A DNA stretch of 64,000 nucleotides from positions 62,001 through 126,000 of the forward strand of contig JADLFE010000054.1 of NCBI GenBank assembly GCA_020845755.1, given 5' to 3'. The translations under genes were made by a program, and so were the position numbers. A model generated the notes under the pieces. It was not told the origin of the DNA. It made no database searches and saw only the letters and a list, made by a program, of their open reading frames with translations. Position 1 is the stretch's first letter. Each line of letters opens with the position of its first letter. Source of the stretch: Phycisphaerales bacterium (GTDB lineage: Bacteria; Planctomycetota; Phycisphaerae; Phycisphaerales; UBA1924). This document shows positions 44,792 through 53,337 of this stretch, in pieces.

Positions 44792-45763
44792 ATGCGAGCC
44801 CTCCGAATCATCTCCGGCACACTGACCCTCGACCCCAAGGCCGCGGACCCCGTGCCGGCGCCGGGTGATGTGCTGGTCCGCCCCGTCGTCGCCGGCATCT
44901 CCGCCGCCGATCGCCACATCGCCGCCGGGCGCGTGGCCTCCGGCGCGATCATGGGCTCCGAGTTCGTCGGCGTCGTCGACAGCTCATCGCCCAAGCTCGC
45001 CGGAGCACGCGTCGTCGCCTCGCCCGTCATCACCTGCGGCGTGTGCGACCTCTGCAAGGGCGGCCTGCCCAATCACTGCCGCGCCCGCCGCGTCATGGGC
45101 ACCCACGCCCGCGACGGCTGCTTCGCCGATCGCATCGCCGTCCCGCTCCTCAACATGCTCGAAGTCCCGCGCGCTATCGACGACGAATCCGCCGTGTTCG
45201 CCTGGCCTCTCTCCTGCGTCGCGCACATCCGCAACCTTCTGCCCGCCACCCGCAAGTCGTCGTTCATCACGATCCTGGGCGACGGCGTGATCGGCCTCCT
45301 CGCCGCCCAGGTCCTCGCATCCACCAACGACACCGTGCGCCTGCTCGGCAAGCACCCCGACAAGTTCTCGCTGTGCGAAAAATGGGGCGTCAAGCACCGA
45401 CACGTCGACGAGCCCGGCCGCCGCCAGGACCAGGACGTCGTCATCGACTGCACCGGCGCTCCGGGCGGCCTGGCCCTGGCCATGCAGATGGCCCGCCCCC
45501 GCGCCACCATCCTCACGCTCTCCACGCCCACCACCGCGCCGGGCGCTTCCGGCGGCTCGGGCGTCGACCTCTCACCCGCCGTCGTCAACGAACTCACCAT
45601 CCAGGGTGTCCGCGGCGGGCGACTCGCCGAAGGCCTCGAACTCCTCGCGCAACGCCGCGTCGACGTCCTCAGCCTCATCACCGCGCGCTACCCGCTCACA
45701 CAGGCGCGCGACGCCATCGCCCGCGCCGCCTCCGGCCTCAAAGTCCTGCTGACATTCGCGTGA
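44792..45763 (+). CDS. Medium-chain dehydrogenase/reductase lacking catalytic zinc ligands
   Basis: 323 residues with the MDR fold: a GroES-like N-domain with GARVVASPVITCGVCDLCKGGLPNHC (structural-zinc lobe, four Cys) and a Rossmann domain with ITILGDGVIGLLAAQVLA. The usual catalytic-zinc Cys (GICGTD) reads GISAAD, and the usual GHE reads MGSEFVGVV, so both ligands are changed to Ser or Ala. It may be a zinc-free reductase or a non-enzymatic relative. It converges with the NTF2-like gene (14 bp gap). No ribosome site or -10 box is clear. Confidence 0.82.
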   Translation: MRALRIISGTLTLDPKAADPVPAPGDVLVRPVVAGISAADRHIAAGRVASGAIMGSEFVGVVDSSSPKLAGARVVASPVITCGVCDLCKGGLPNHCRARRVMGTHARDGCFADRIAVPLLNMLEVPRAIDDESAVFAWPLSCVAHIRNLLPATRKSSFITILGDGVIGLLAAQVLASTNDTVRLLGKHPDKFSLCEKWGVKHRHVDEPGRRQDQDVVIDCTGAPGGLALAMQMARPRATILTLSTPTTAPGASGGSGVDLSPAVVNELTIQGVRGGRLAEGLELLAQRRVDVLSLITARYPLTQARDAIARAASGLKVLLTFA

Positions 45764-45777
45764 GCGCACGCGGCCCG

Positions 45778-46335
45778 CTACTTCTTGGGCGCGGGCTTCT
45801 CCGCCTTGGCGGGGACCACCGGTGGCTTCTTGGTGAACTCGCGGATCTTCTCCGCAAAGCCCGGGAGCAGGTCGTTGGGGATCGGCACCGTGAGGCTGTA
45901 GTGCGCGATCTTCCACTCCTCGCCGTCGCGCAGCGCCACGCCCGTACCGCGGCATTCGCCGAACTTCGCGTTGTCCAGCACCTCGTCAAACCACGCCACT
46001 TCGCCGTTACGCGAGAGCATCACGTGGCGCTCACGCGGCAGGTACGTCCAGCCACGCCCCTGATCAAAATACGGCCTGGCGAACGCCTTGAACTGCTCGA
46101 GCGTCCAACGCTCCGTCGCGTCGGTGCCCAGGAACACGGCGTCGCCGGTCATGTGACCGAAATACCGCACGCCGTCGGCCCGCGACGCCGCGTCGTGCCA
46201 GTCGTCGAGCATCGCTTCCACGGCCGAGGGGCCGAGCGCGGGACGCTCTTCGCGCAGCCCCGCCGCGAGCATCGATAGCCCCGCGAGCGAGAGGGCGGCC
46301 ATCACCAGCGACGCGCGACGTGTGGACGTTGACAT
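45778..46335 (-). CDS. Exported NTF2/SnoaL-like protein
   Basis: 185 residues with a hydrophobic N-terminal signal (ASLVMAALSLAGLSMLAAG). The domain, AVEAMLDDWHDAASRADGVRYF, GHMTGDAVFLGTDATERW and VAWFDEVLDNAKFGECRGTGVALR, is the cone-shaped NTF2 fold of the SnoaL/DUF4440 group. A Lys/Pro/Ala-rich tail follows. AAGGAG lies before the ATG at 46335; an ATG at 46356 is possible but has no ribosome site. Activity unknown. Confidence 0.8.
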   Translation of the reverse strand: MSTSTRRASLVMAALSLAGLSMLAAGLREERPALGPSAVEAMLDDWHDAASRADGVRYFGHMTGDAVFLGTDATERWTLEQFKAFARPYFDQGRGWTYLPRERHVMLSRNGEVAWFDEVLDNAKFGECRGTGVALRDGEEWKIAHYSLTVPIPNDLLPGFAEKIREFTKKPPVVPAKAEKPAPKK

Positions 46336-46390
46336 GAATCGGCTCCTTTGCTGCATGATACCGATACCGTGCGATCGAGCACGCGTGACT

Positions 46391-48517
46391 TCACTTCCCC
46401 TTCCACGCCGAGCGGAGTTCGTGAACGACCAGCGAATCTACTTTCACCTCGCCGTTCAACGCGCTGATCGACGCGGATCGATCCTCGGCGTTCGGAATGA
46501 TCGCCATCGGGATGTACACAAGTCCGCCCGCGGCGAAGACCTCCACCCCCACGCGATCGCAGTAGATGGTCAGTTCGAGTTTGCCGTTCACGAGCGGCAC
46601 CTTGACGTGGTGGTCGTTCACGACCAACTCGCCCGGCTTGGCCTCGTACGCGATCTTCACGGCGCGGATGTTGAGCGTGACATCGCCCTTTGGCTCGATC
46701 GTCGTCCGCATCTCCAGCAATTCCGCGTTAACCGTGCCGAGCGGATTTCGCGACGTTTCGGGCGTGAGCGTGAACGACCTGATCTCGTGCGTCTTGGCGC
46801 GCAGCGATTCCATCTCGCGCGCGGGGTTCCAGCACAGGCGCGGGCCGTCGGGCGTGGAGACAAGGGTCAACTCCAGCGGGATCGTCATGGACTGGTTGAA
46901 CGCCATTCCGGGCGTCTCGGTCTGGAACCAGCCGATCTGGATGCGACGCCCGTCGGGCATGTCGCTGAAGGTCTGGGCCGCGTAGAACCCGCGCCCGCGA
47001 TGGCCCGGGAGTTTCGGCGTCTCCGGCGTGAACGTCGTGCCGTCGAAGGTGCCGACCATGTACTCGCTGCTGGCGGCGGTCAGCACCCACTTCTTGTGCG
47101 CCGGATCGCCGTCCAGCGGCAGTTCGAAGAAATCGGGGCACTCGTAGAAGCCCTCGACGCGGCTGATCTGTTTCCACTCGCGGAGGTTCTTGGAACCCAG
47201 GAAGTAGATCCAGGGCTTGCCCTCCGTGCCAACCCAAAGCGTCATGATCCAATGCTTGGTCGGTTCGTGCCACACGACCTTGGGATCGCGATTGTCGGAG
47301 GCGATGTTGCCGACGACCGGGTTGGACTCGCTCTTCGTGAACGTCCGTCCGTCGGTCGACGACACCAGGCACTGCGTGAACGGGTTTCCGGCGGCGGTGT
47401 AGAACATGACCATCGCGGGCGCGCCGGGTTTGCCCAGGCCGCTGGTGTCGGCGTGATCGACGACGGCGCTCCCGCTCCACACCGGGCCGCGTGCGTCGGG
47501 CGCGATCGCGTCGTCGAGTTCGGTCCAGTGGACGAGGTCCTTGCTGACGGCGTGCCCCCAGTACTTGGCCGCCCAGCCCTGCAGGCAGAACGGGCAGTGC
47601 TGGTAGAACATGTGATACTCGCCGTTGAAATAGACGAGCCCGTTGGGGTCGTTCAACCAGCCGCGGCGTGACGAGAAGTGGAACTGGGGGCGGAGTTTTT
47701 CGTCGTAGAGATTCTCCGCGTCGCGGATCGTGTCGGTGAGCGTGATGCTGGAGAGCGCGGCGGAATCATCGCGGAGTGAATTCACCTCCAGCGCGATGGA
47801 CTTGCCCTGATACGCGGACAGATCGATCGGGGCCCACCAGTCCGGCTGCGCGTCGGCGAGTTCGATGTCGTCACCGCCCAAGACCCGGCCGTCGACGATG
47901 AAGGAGACATGGCGGAGCGGTGCGCCGTTCTTGATGGGGATGTTCATGTAGCGTGCGGTGACGTTGAAATCACGCGTTACGTTACTGAGCGTGATCGGCG
48001 GCTTGCGATCGGTCTGGACGATGTGATCGACGTTGATGTGCCCCCAGCCGCCCTTGGCGTTGTCGATGATGCGGATCTTCGCACGCTTGCCGATCAGATC
48101 TCGGACGTCCCAGCCGTCGGGTCCGAGGCGCTCGCTGCCGCCGGGCCTGTCGTTGGGCCCGGTGGCGACGCGGAAGACGGTGTCGGCGATGAGGAGCTGC
48201 ATGCAGGTGTTGTCGGGGTCTTTTCCGCCGCCGATGAGGAACGAGATGTAGGGGCGTTCGATCTTGAACTCGGACGAAGTGAGCGTGCCGGTGGATTCGT
48301 CGCCTTTGAAGTAGGTGTTGACGAGGCGCGAGCCCTGAAAGCCGTCGACGTGCATCTGGCCGGGGAGCGTCCCCCGCGCGGGCCCGGAACCGAAGGCCTC
48401 GCCCGTGGCGACCCAAGGTGTATAGGCGTCGGACTCGAAATCGGAGATGAGGATGTCTTCGGCGCAATGACCGTGAAGGACGGGGATGAACGCGGCGACG
48501 GCAGCAAGGATCAGCAT
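46391..48517 (-). CDS. Exported glycoside hydrolase family 32
   Basis: 708 residues with a short signal peptide (LILAAVAAFIPVLHGHCA). About 260 N-terminal residues form extra beta domains absent in classical invertases. The catalytic five-blade propeller follows, with nucleophile D290 in WLNDPNG, stabiliser D411 in NRDPK, and acid/base E459 in YECPD. A C-terminal beta sandwich ends the chain. GH32 enzymes hydrolyse fructans or sucrose-type beta-fructosides. TATCAT lies exactly 6 bases before the ATG, so the message should be leaderless. Confidence 0.92.
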   Translation of the reverse strand: MLILAAVAAFIPVLHGHCAEDILISDFESDAYTPWVATGEAFGSGPARGTLPGQMHVDGFQGSRLVNTYFKGDESTGTLTSSEFKIERPYISFLIGGGKDPDNTCMQLLIADTVFRVATGPNDRPGGSERLGPDGWDVRDLIGKRAKIRIIDNAKGGWGHINVDHIVQTDRKPPITLSNVTRDFNVTARYMNIPIKNGAPLRHVSFIVDGRVLGGDDIELADAQPDWWAPIDLSAYQGKSIALEVNSLRDDSAALSSITLTDTIRDAENLYDEKLRPQFHFSSRRGWLNDPNGLVYFNGEYHMFYQHCPFCLQGWAAKYWGHAVSKDLVHWTELDDAIAPDARGPVWSGSAVVDHADTSGLGKPGAPAMVMFYTAAGNPFTQCLVSSTDGRTFTKSESNPVVGNIASDNRDPKVVWHEPTKHWIMTLWVGTEGKPWIYFLGSKNLREWKQISRVEGFYECPDFFELPLDGDPAHKKWVLTAASSEYMVGTFDGTTFTPETPKLPGHRGRGFYAAQTFSDMPDGRRIQIGWFQTETPGMAFNQSMTIPLELTLVSTPDGPRLCWNPAREMESLRAKTHEIRSFTLTPETSRNPLGTVNAELLEMRTTIEPKGDVTLNIRAVKIAYEAKPGELVVNDHHVKVPLVNGKLELTIYCDRVGVEVFAAGGLVYIPMAIIPNAEDRSASISALNGEVKVDSLVVHELRSAWKGK

Positions 48518-48523
48518 GCGCGG

Positions 48524-48529
48524 ATGATA
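48524..48529 (-). promoter_or_regulatory. -10 box of leaderless GH32 gene
   Basis: TATCAT on the minus strand with 6 bases (CCGCGC) to the ATG. Confidence 0.55.
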
Positions 48530-48577
48530 CTCCAGCGAGGGCGATCGGCTATCTCACTCCTCCAAGCCCCTCGCGCC

Positions 48578-49510
48578 TCACCCGCGCCGTCGGGCCACCA
48601 CCACTCGATCAAACCCCTCATGATCGCGGAGAATCCGCGCATCCTCCAGCATCGCGTGCGCCCGCGCCGATTCCAGCACGTCCTTCGCGTGCGCGTGCGC
48701 CACCTCGATGAGCAGCAGGCCGCCGGCTCGCAGGTGCGCCGGCCCATCCTTCACGATCGGCCGAACCAGGTCCATCCCGTCCGCACCGCCCCGCAGCGCC
48801 GAGTGCGGCTCGTGGTCCTTCACGTTCGGCTCCACCGCGTCCCACTCATGATCCGGGATATACGGCGGGTTGCTCACCAGGTAGTGCAGCGCCGATCGCT
48901 GCGCCGCCGGCGGATACTCATCAAGCGGCGAGAGCAGATTCCCTTCGAGCAAGTCCAGCCGCTCCGACACGCCGTGCTTCTTCGCGTTCTCCAGCGCCAC
49001 GCCCAACGCCTCGCGCGAGAGGTCCGTCGCCACCGCCCGCGCCCCCGTCAGGTGCTTCAAGAGCGACACCGCGATGCACCCCGAACCCGTGCACACATCC
49101 GCGATCAGCGCCCCCTCGCCCTTGGGGCCGCCGAACCCCGGCTGCGTCCGCGCGTGCTGGAGCACGTGCTCGACGATCGTCTCCGTCGACGGCCGGGGAA
49201 TCAGCACCCGCCGATCGACCTGAAACTGCAGCCCGAAGAACCACGCGTGACCGACCAGGTACTGCACAGGCTCGTGCTTCAGGGCCCGCCCGACCAGCCC
49301 CCGCAGCGCCTCACGCTCCAAGGGACTCGCCGGACGATCCGCGTCCGTGTACAACTTCAGTCGGTCGCACGAAAGCACGTGCGCCACCAGCATCTCCGCC
49401 AGGAGCCGCGGCGAATCCAGACCCTTCTTCGTGAACGCCTCGCCCATCCACGCGAGCAACCGCCGCGTCGTCCACGGCCCGTCGGTCGAAGTTGTCGCGT
49501 GCGTCGTCAC
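48578..49510 (-). CDS. prmC: Peptide chain release factor N5-glutamine methyltransferase
   Basis: 310 residues. PrmC methylates the GGQ glutamine of RF1 and RF2. The N-terminal helical domain (RRLLAWMGEAFTKKG, SPRLLAEMLVAHVL), the SAM site IADVCTGSGCIAVSLL and the catalytic NPPY in YLVSNPPYIPDHEW are present. The start is the GTG at 49510 (VTTHATTSTDG), because TACACT ends 6 bases before it. The frame runs on to 49717, but that part overlaps simple repeats. No prfA is adjacent. Confidence 0.93.
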   Translation of the reverse strand: MTTHATTSTDGPWTTRRLLAWMGEAFTKKGLDSPRLLAEMLVAHVLSCDRLKLYTDADRPASPLEREALRGLVGRALKHEPVQYLVGHAWFFGLQFQVDRRVLIPRPSTETIVEHVLQHARTQPGFGGPKGEGALIADVCTGSGCIAVSLLKHLTGARAVATDLSREALGVALENAKKHGVSERLDLLEGNLLSPLDEYPPAAQRSALHYLVSNPPYIPDHEWDAVEPNVKDHEPHSALRGGADGMDLVRPIVKDGPAHLRAGGLLLIEVAHAHAKDVLESARAHAMLEDARILRDHEGFDRVVVARRRG

Positions 49511-49516
49511 CGCATC

Positions 49517-49522
49517 AGTGTA
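49517..49522 (-). promoter_or_regulatory. -10 box of leaderless prmC
   Basis: TACACT on the minus strand with 6 bases (GATGCG) to the GTG. Confidence 0.55.
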
Positions 49523-49713
49523 GTGAACCACGCATCCCCGCGACTTCCGATCGCTTGCCCGCGTGCCGGCTCCGGAGTCCGTGCCTTCCCTTGCTCCGGG
49601 TGGCGTGGTCAACCACGCGCCGAACTCCAGACCGTTCATTGGGTCCGTGCTCGTGAACTTTGCGAGCCCGATCGCGAGCGAGGGAGGTATCCATCCGTCC
49701 TTTCTTCTCTTCC

Positions 49714-49749
49714 CCAAGTGCCAAGTGCCAATTCCTGGTGGCTAGTGCC
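49714..49749. repeat. AGTGCC heptamer repeat, copy 2
   Basis: CCAAGTGCCAAGTGCCAATT and, a few bases on, CTAGTGCC. The same heptamer occurs at 1876-1888. Confidence 0.5.
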
Positions 49750-49899
49750 TTCTTACCGCCGCTTCAGAGCGTACGAGCGTGTCCATCCACCCCCTTGGAT
49801 GGAGAGCGTGCGCGACCCGCCCCTCTTGAGCAAGTGATCACCCGTCGATGTCGAGCCCGGTGGATCTCAACCAGAAAGACCATGCCCAAACCCATGCTC

Positions 49900-52872
49900 T
49901 CACTTCGACTCAAACCAGTTCCGCCCGATGTGCGCATCGGCCTTGAGCGGCACGCGCAGCGTCATCGCCTGCTCCATCCTTCTCACCACCGTGTCGCGCA
50001 CCGACGCCGCCAGTTCCTCCGGCGCCTCGAAGACGAGTTCGTCGTGGATCTGCAGGAGCATCAGCACGCGCCGGTCCTCGCCCGACTTCGCACCGAAGAA
50101 CTCCTCCGCCGTCGCCGTGGATGCAAACTGCTTGTGCAGGTCGACCATCGCCAACTTGATCAGGTCCGCGGCCGAGCCCTGCACCACGCTATTGATCGCC
50201 GTGCGCTCCGCCAGGGCCCGGCGCTGGGGATTCGTCGACTCGATGTCGGGGATCAAGCGCCGACGCTTGAGCATCGTCTCGACATAGCCGAACCGGCGCG
50301 CCTGCTCCACGCACTCCTCGAGGAACGTCGTGATCCCCGCGAATCTCCGCTTGTATCCGTCGATGATCTCGGCGGCCTTGGTGTTGTCGATCCCAAGCCG
50401 TCGCGCCAATCCGAACGGCGTGATCCCGTACACGATGCCGAAGTTCACCATCTTTGCGCCGCTGCGCTGCTCGCGGGTGACGCAACTGGGCGCGATGCTG
50501 TGGATCTGGGCCGCGACGGCGGTGTGAATGTCCTCGTCCCGCTGGAACGCCTCGATCAGTGCCGGATCGCGCGACAGGTGGGCGAGCAGCCGCAACTCGA
50601 TCTGCGAATAGTCGGCCGTCACCAGCACGCGGCCCGCCGGCGCGACGAACGCCTTGCGGATATCCCGCCCGATGTCGGTGCGGATCGGGATGTTCTGCAG
50701 GTTCGGATCGCTCGAAGCCAGCCGCCCCGTCGCCGCCACGGTCTGGTTGAAACTGGTGTGGACGCGCTTGGTGCCGGCGTTGATCGCGTCCTTGAGCGCG
50801 ACCAGGTACGTGCTTACGAGTTTGGTGAGTTGGCGATACTCAAGGATCAAGGACGGGATCGGCGTCGTGACCTCCGCATCCTGCACCAGTTTTTCCAGTA
50901 CCTCCGCGTCGGTTGAGTGCCCCGTCTTGGTCTTCTTGATCGACGCCAACCCGAGCCCCGCCTCGACATCGCCGGGCTTGTTGAAAAGGGCCGCGCTCAA
51001 TTGCTTGGGCGAATCCGGGTCAAACGTCCGACCGATCGACTCCATCGCCTGCTTGTCGATCTCGTGCGCGAGCTCCTTCACGCGTGCCTCGAGCCGCTCG
51101 CGCTGGCGATCCAGTTCGCGCGGATCGACCAGAATTCCGTTCCACTCCAGTTCCGCCAGCACCTCCACCAGCGGGAGTTCAAGATCATGGAACAGGCTCG
51201 CCAAGCCCATCGCCCGAATCTGCGGGAGCATCTTCTGGGCCAGGCGCAGCGAGAGATCGGCGTCGCCGGCGGCATACGGCGTGGCGAGTTCGATCGGCAC
51301 CGATTCAAACGAGCGCTGCGTCTTGCCGCTCCCGATCAGTTCGCTGATCGACTGCTTGCCCATGCCGAGCAGGGCGAGGCCCAGCGCGTCGAGCGAGTGC
51401 GACGAGCGCGAGGAATCGATGAGGTAACTGGCGACCATGGAATCGCACGCGCCGGGGGCCGCGATGCCGCGGAGGTGGATCCCCGCGCCGCGAAGCACCA
51501 TGAGGTCGTACTTCAGGTTGTGCCCATACTTGGGCTTGCCCTCGTCCTCGAGGACCGGGCGGAGCGTGTCGAGCACAGCCTTCTCGTCGAGGTGCTTCGA
51601 AGGATCGGGCGAGCGGATCGGGATGTACCACGCATGCCCCGCCTCGACGCACAGCGAGAGGCCGCAGAGTTTGGCGTCGCGGACCGCCAGCGACGTGGTC
51701 TCGGTGTCCACCGCGACCGCGTCCGCGGCACGCAACTTCGCCACAACCTCTCGCAGTTCGCCGAGCGTGGTCACGCACTCGTACTTGGCGCCCTCCGGCA
51801 CCGGCGCGGCTTTGGGGGCGTCACCATGGCCAAACAGCGAATCGGCAAACAGCGGCGCGTCGTCGGCGCTCGCCGGCTTGGGCTTGACGGCACCTGCTCC
51901 ACCGCCCGACCGTGCGCCCGCCGTAGCGCTGGCGGCGGCAGCACTGGCACCCGCGGCACTTCCCACGCCGCTCTGGCCAAGGAGTGCTCGGACCTCGTCC
52001 TGGTACCGATTGAATCCCAGTTCCTTCAGGATCGGGATGAGCTTTTCGAGTTGCAGTTTCGCCGTCTCGGCCTGATCGAGCGGGAGTCCTTCGCGCGATT
52101 CCAGCGGCGCGTCGGCGTCGAGCGTGACCAGTTTCCGCGAGAGCGCGAGCAGGTCGCGCGAGGCGCGGATCTTCTCGCCGCGTTTGCCCGTGATCTTGTC
52201 GGCGTTTGCGAGTAGGTTGTCGAGCGTTCCCCAGGTCTTGATGAGTTCGGCGGAGGTCTTCTCGCCCACGCCCTCGACACCGGGCACGTTGTCGACGCTA
52301 TCGCCCATGAGCGCGAGCATGTCGACGATCTGGTCGGGGCGCAGGCCGCTGGATTCCATGAGCGATCTGGTGTCGATCACGCTGTCGGTGTGGATGTCGA
52401 ACATCTCAACGCCGTCGGCGAGCAACTGCTTGAGGTCCTTGTCCTTGGAGATGATGCGGATGGTGAGATCGGGGTGCGCGCTCTTGAGTTTCTTGACGAG
52501 CGTGGCGATGACGTCGTCGGCCTCGTAGCCCTCGGAGCCCAGGATGGGCACGCCGATCTCGCGCAGGATCGCCAGGCAGCGCTCGACCTGCGGGCGCAGG
52601 TCCTCGGGCGGCGGCGGGCGATGAGCCTTGTAATCGGGGTAGAGTTGCGAGCGGAACGTGCCGCGATCGCCGGAGACATCGAGCACGAGCGCGACGTAGG
52701 CGGGCTTGCCGCCGACCTTGCCCTCGCCGCGGAGGAGTTTGAGGAGCATGCCGATGAACCCGAAGGTCATGTTGGTGGGTTCTTTGGTGACGGGGCTGGT
52801 CATGGGAGTTCGGATCGCGTGGTAAGCGCGAAAGAACTGGGCGTAGCCGTCGATGAGGTAGAGGGTCGGCAT
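49900..52872 (-). CDS. polA: DNA polymerase I
   Basis: 990 residues with all three parts. The 5' nuclease domain (about 1-300) starts MPTLYLIDGYAQFFRAYHAI and has YEADDVIATL. An Ala/Gly/Ser-rich linker covers about 310-350. The 3'-5' exonuclease keeps AVDTETTSL, so proofreading is likely. The polymerase has motif A DYSQIELRLLAHLS, motif B KMVNFGIVYGI and motif C QIHDELVFEAP. The ATG at 52872 follows GAGTGATTC, a weak ribosome site. Right upstream lies the inverted repeat that borders the GxxExxY gene. Confidence 0.97.
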   Translation of the reverse strand: MPTLYLIDGYAQFFRAYHAIRTPMTSPVTKEPTNMTFGFIGMLLKLLRGEGKVGGKPAYVALVLDVSGDRGTFRSQLYPDYKAHRPPPPEDLRPQVERCLAILREIGVPILGSEGYEADDVIATLVKKLKSAHPDLTIRIISKDKDLKQLLADGVEMFDIHTDSVIDTRSLMESSGLRPDQIVDMLALMGDSVDNVPGVEGVGEKTSAELIKTWGTLDNLLANADKITGKRGEKIRASRDLLALSRKLVTLDADAPLESREGLPLDQAETAKLQLEKLIPILKELGFNRYQDEVRALLGQSGVGSAAGASAAAASATAGARSGGGAGAVKPKPASADDAPLFADSLFGHGDAPKAAPVPEGAKYECVTTLGELREVVAKLRAADAVAVDTETTSLAVRDAKLCGLSLCVEAGHAWYIPIRSPDPSKHLDEKAVLDTLRPVLEDEGKPKYGHNLKYDLMVLRGAGIHLRGIAAPGACDSMVASYLIDSSRSSHSLDALGLALLGMGKQSISELIGSGKTQRSFESVPIELATPYAAGDADLSLRLAQKMLPQIRAMGLASLFHDLELPLVEVLAELEWNGILVDPRELDRQRERLEARVKELAHEIDKQAMESIGRTFDPDSPKQLSAALFNKPGDVEAGLGLASIKKTKTGHSTDAEVLEKLVQDAEVTTPIPSLILEYRQLTKLVSTYLVALKDAINAGTKRVHTSFNQTVAATGRLASSDPNLQNIPIRTDIGRDIRKAFVAPAGRVLVTADYSQIELRLLAHLSRDPALIEAFQRDEDIHTAVAAQIHSIAPSCVTREQRSGAKMVNFGIVYGITPFGLARRLGIDNTKAAEIIDGYKRRFAGITTFLEECVEQARRFGYVETMLKRRRLIPDIESTNPQRRALAERTAINSVVQGSAADLIKLAMVDLHKQFASTATAEEFFGAKSGEDRRVLMLLQIHDELVFEAPEELAASVRDTVVRRMEQAMTLRVPLKADAHIGRNWFESK

Positions 52873-52893
52873 GAATCACTCGGAAGAGGTTCA

Positions 52894-52913
52894 ACACGGA
52901 GGGACACGGAGAG
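52894..52913 (+). repeat. Left inverted repeat of the cassette
   Basis: Two turns of a CACGGAG-type unit, in the short gap between polA and the GxxExxY gene. Confidence 0.65.
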
Positions 52914-52946
52914 AAACGGCGGGGAAAAGCCTACAGGCCGGTTAGA

Positions 52947-53327
52947 TCAGATTACCAAACGGCGGAACTGCTCCATGAGTCGGCGGGAGTTGAATTTGAG
53001 GAGCGAGCCGACGCGGCGGCCGCTGAGGCGAAGATACGTCACGAGTTGGGCCTCGTGAATCGCGGCAAGAGACTCGACCGCTTTCAATTCCACGATCACG
53101 GCGTCATCAACGAGCAGATCAATCCGAAAGCCCGCATCAACGTGCGTTCCCTCGCACATAATCGGAAGCTCGACCTGACGGCGTACCGCGGCGCCTCGCG
53201 CTACGAGATCTTGATCAAGGCACGCCTCGTACGCGGATTCAAGCAGACAAGGTCCGAGCCGCTGGTGCACTTCGATCGCGGCCGCGATGACCTGCGCGGA
53301 GACCTCCTCGTGAATCAGATCTCCCAC
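52947..53327 (-). CDS. GxxExxY family protein
   Basis: 126 residues. AAIEVHQRLGPCLLESAYEACL is the family start, though the first Gly of the GxxExxY motif is Cys here (CLLESAY). RIDLLVDDAVIVELKAVESL has the D...ExK spacing of PD-(D/E)xK nuclease-like folds, and it ends with LLKFNSRRLMEQFRRLVI. Function is not proven for any member. It starts at a GTG with GAGGAGG 5 bases before it, 10 bp after the GlmU-like stop, so it can be translated from that gene's mRNA. It is bounded by inverted repeats. Confidence 0.88.
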   Translation of the reverse strand: MGDLIHEEVSAQVIAAAIEVHQRLGPCLLESAYEACLDQDLVARGAAVRRQVELPIMCEGTHVDAGFRIDLLVDDAVIVELKAVESLAAIHEAQLVTYLRLSGRRVGSLLKFNSRRLMEQFRRLVI

Positions 53328-53337
53328 GGCATCCTCC

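Larger units (their letters stand above)
49511..49899. other. Gap between prmC and polA
   Basis: 389 bp. It holds the prmC promoter, a near-perfect palindrome GCGTGGTCAACCACGC at about 49602, the AGTGCCA repeat at 49714-49749, and an inverted repeat CCATCC with GGATGG near 49785-49801 that could end polA transcription but lacks a T tract. No gene seen. Confidence 0.4.

Noticed and set aside
49602-49617. Palindrome GCGTGGTCAACCACGC as a polA terminator
   Set aside because: The loop would have only two bases and there is no T tract; an operator is possible but unsupported.
47909-49837. A 642-residue plus-strand ORF opposite GH32 and prmC
   Set aside because: It spans two well-supported minus-strand genes and is Arg/His-rich in the manner of a shadow frame.
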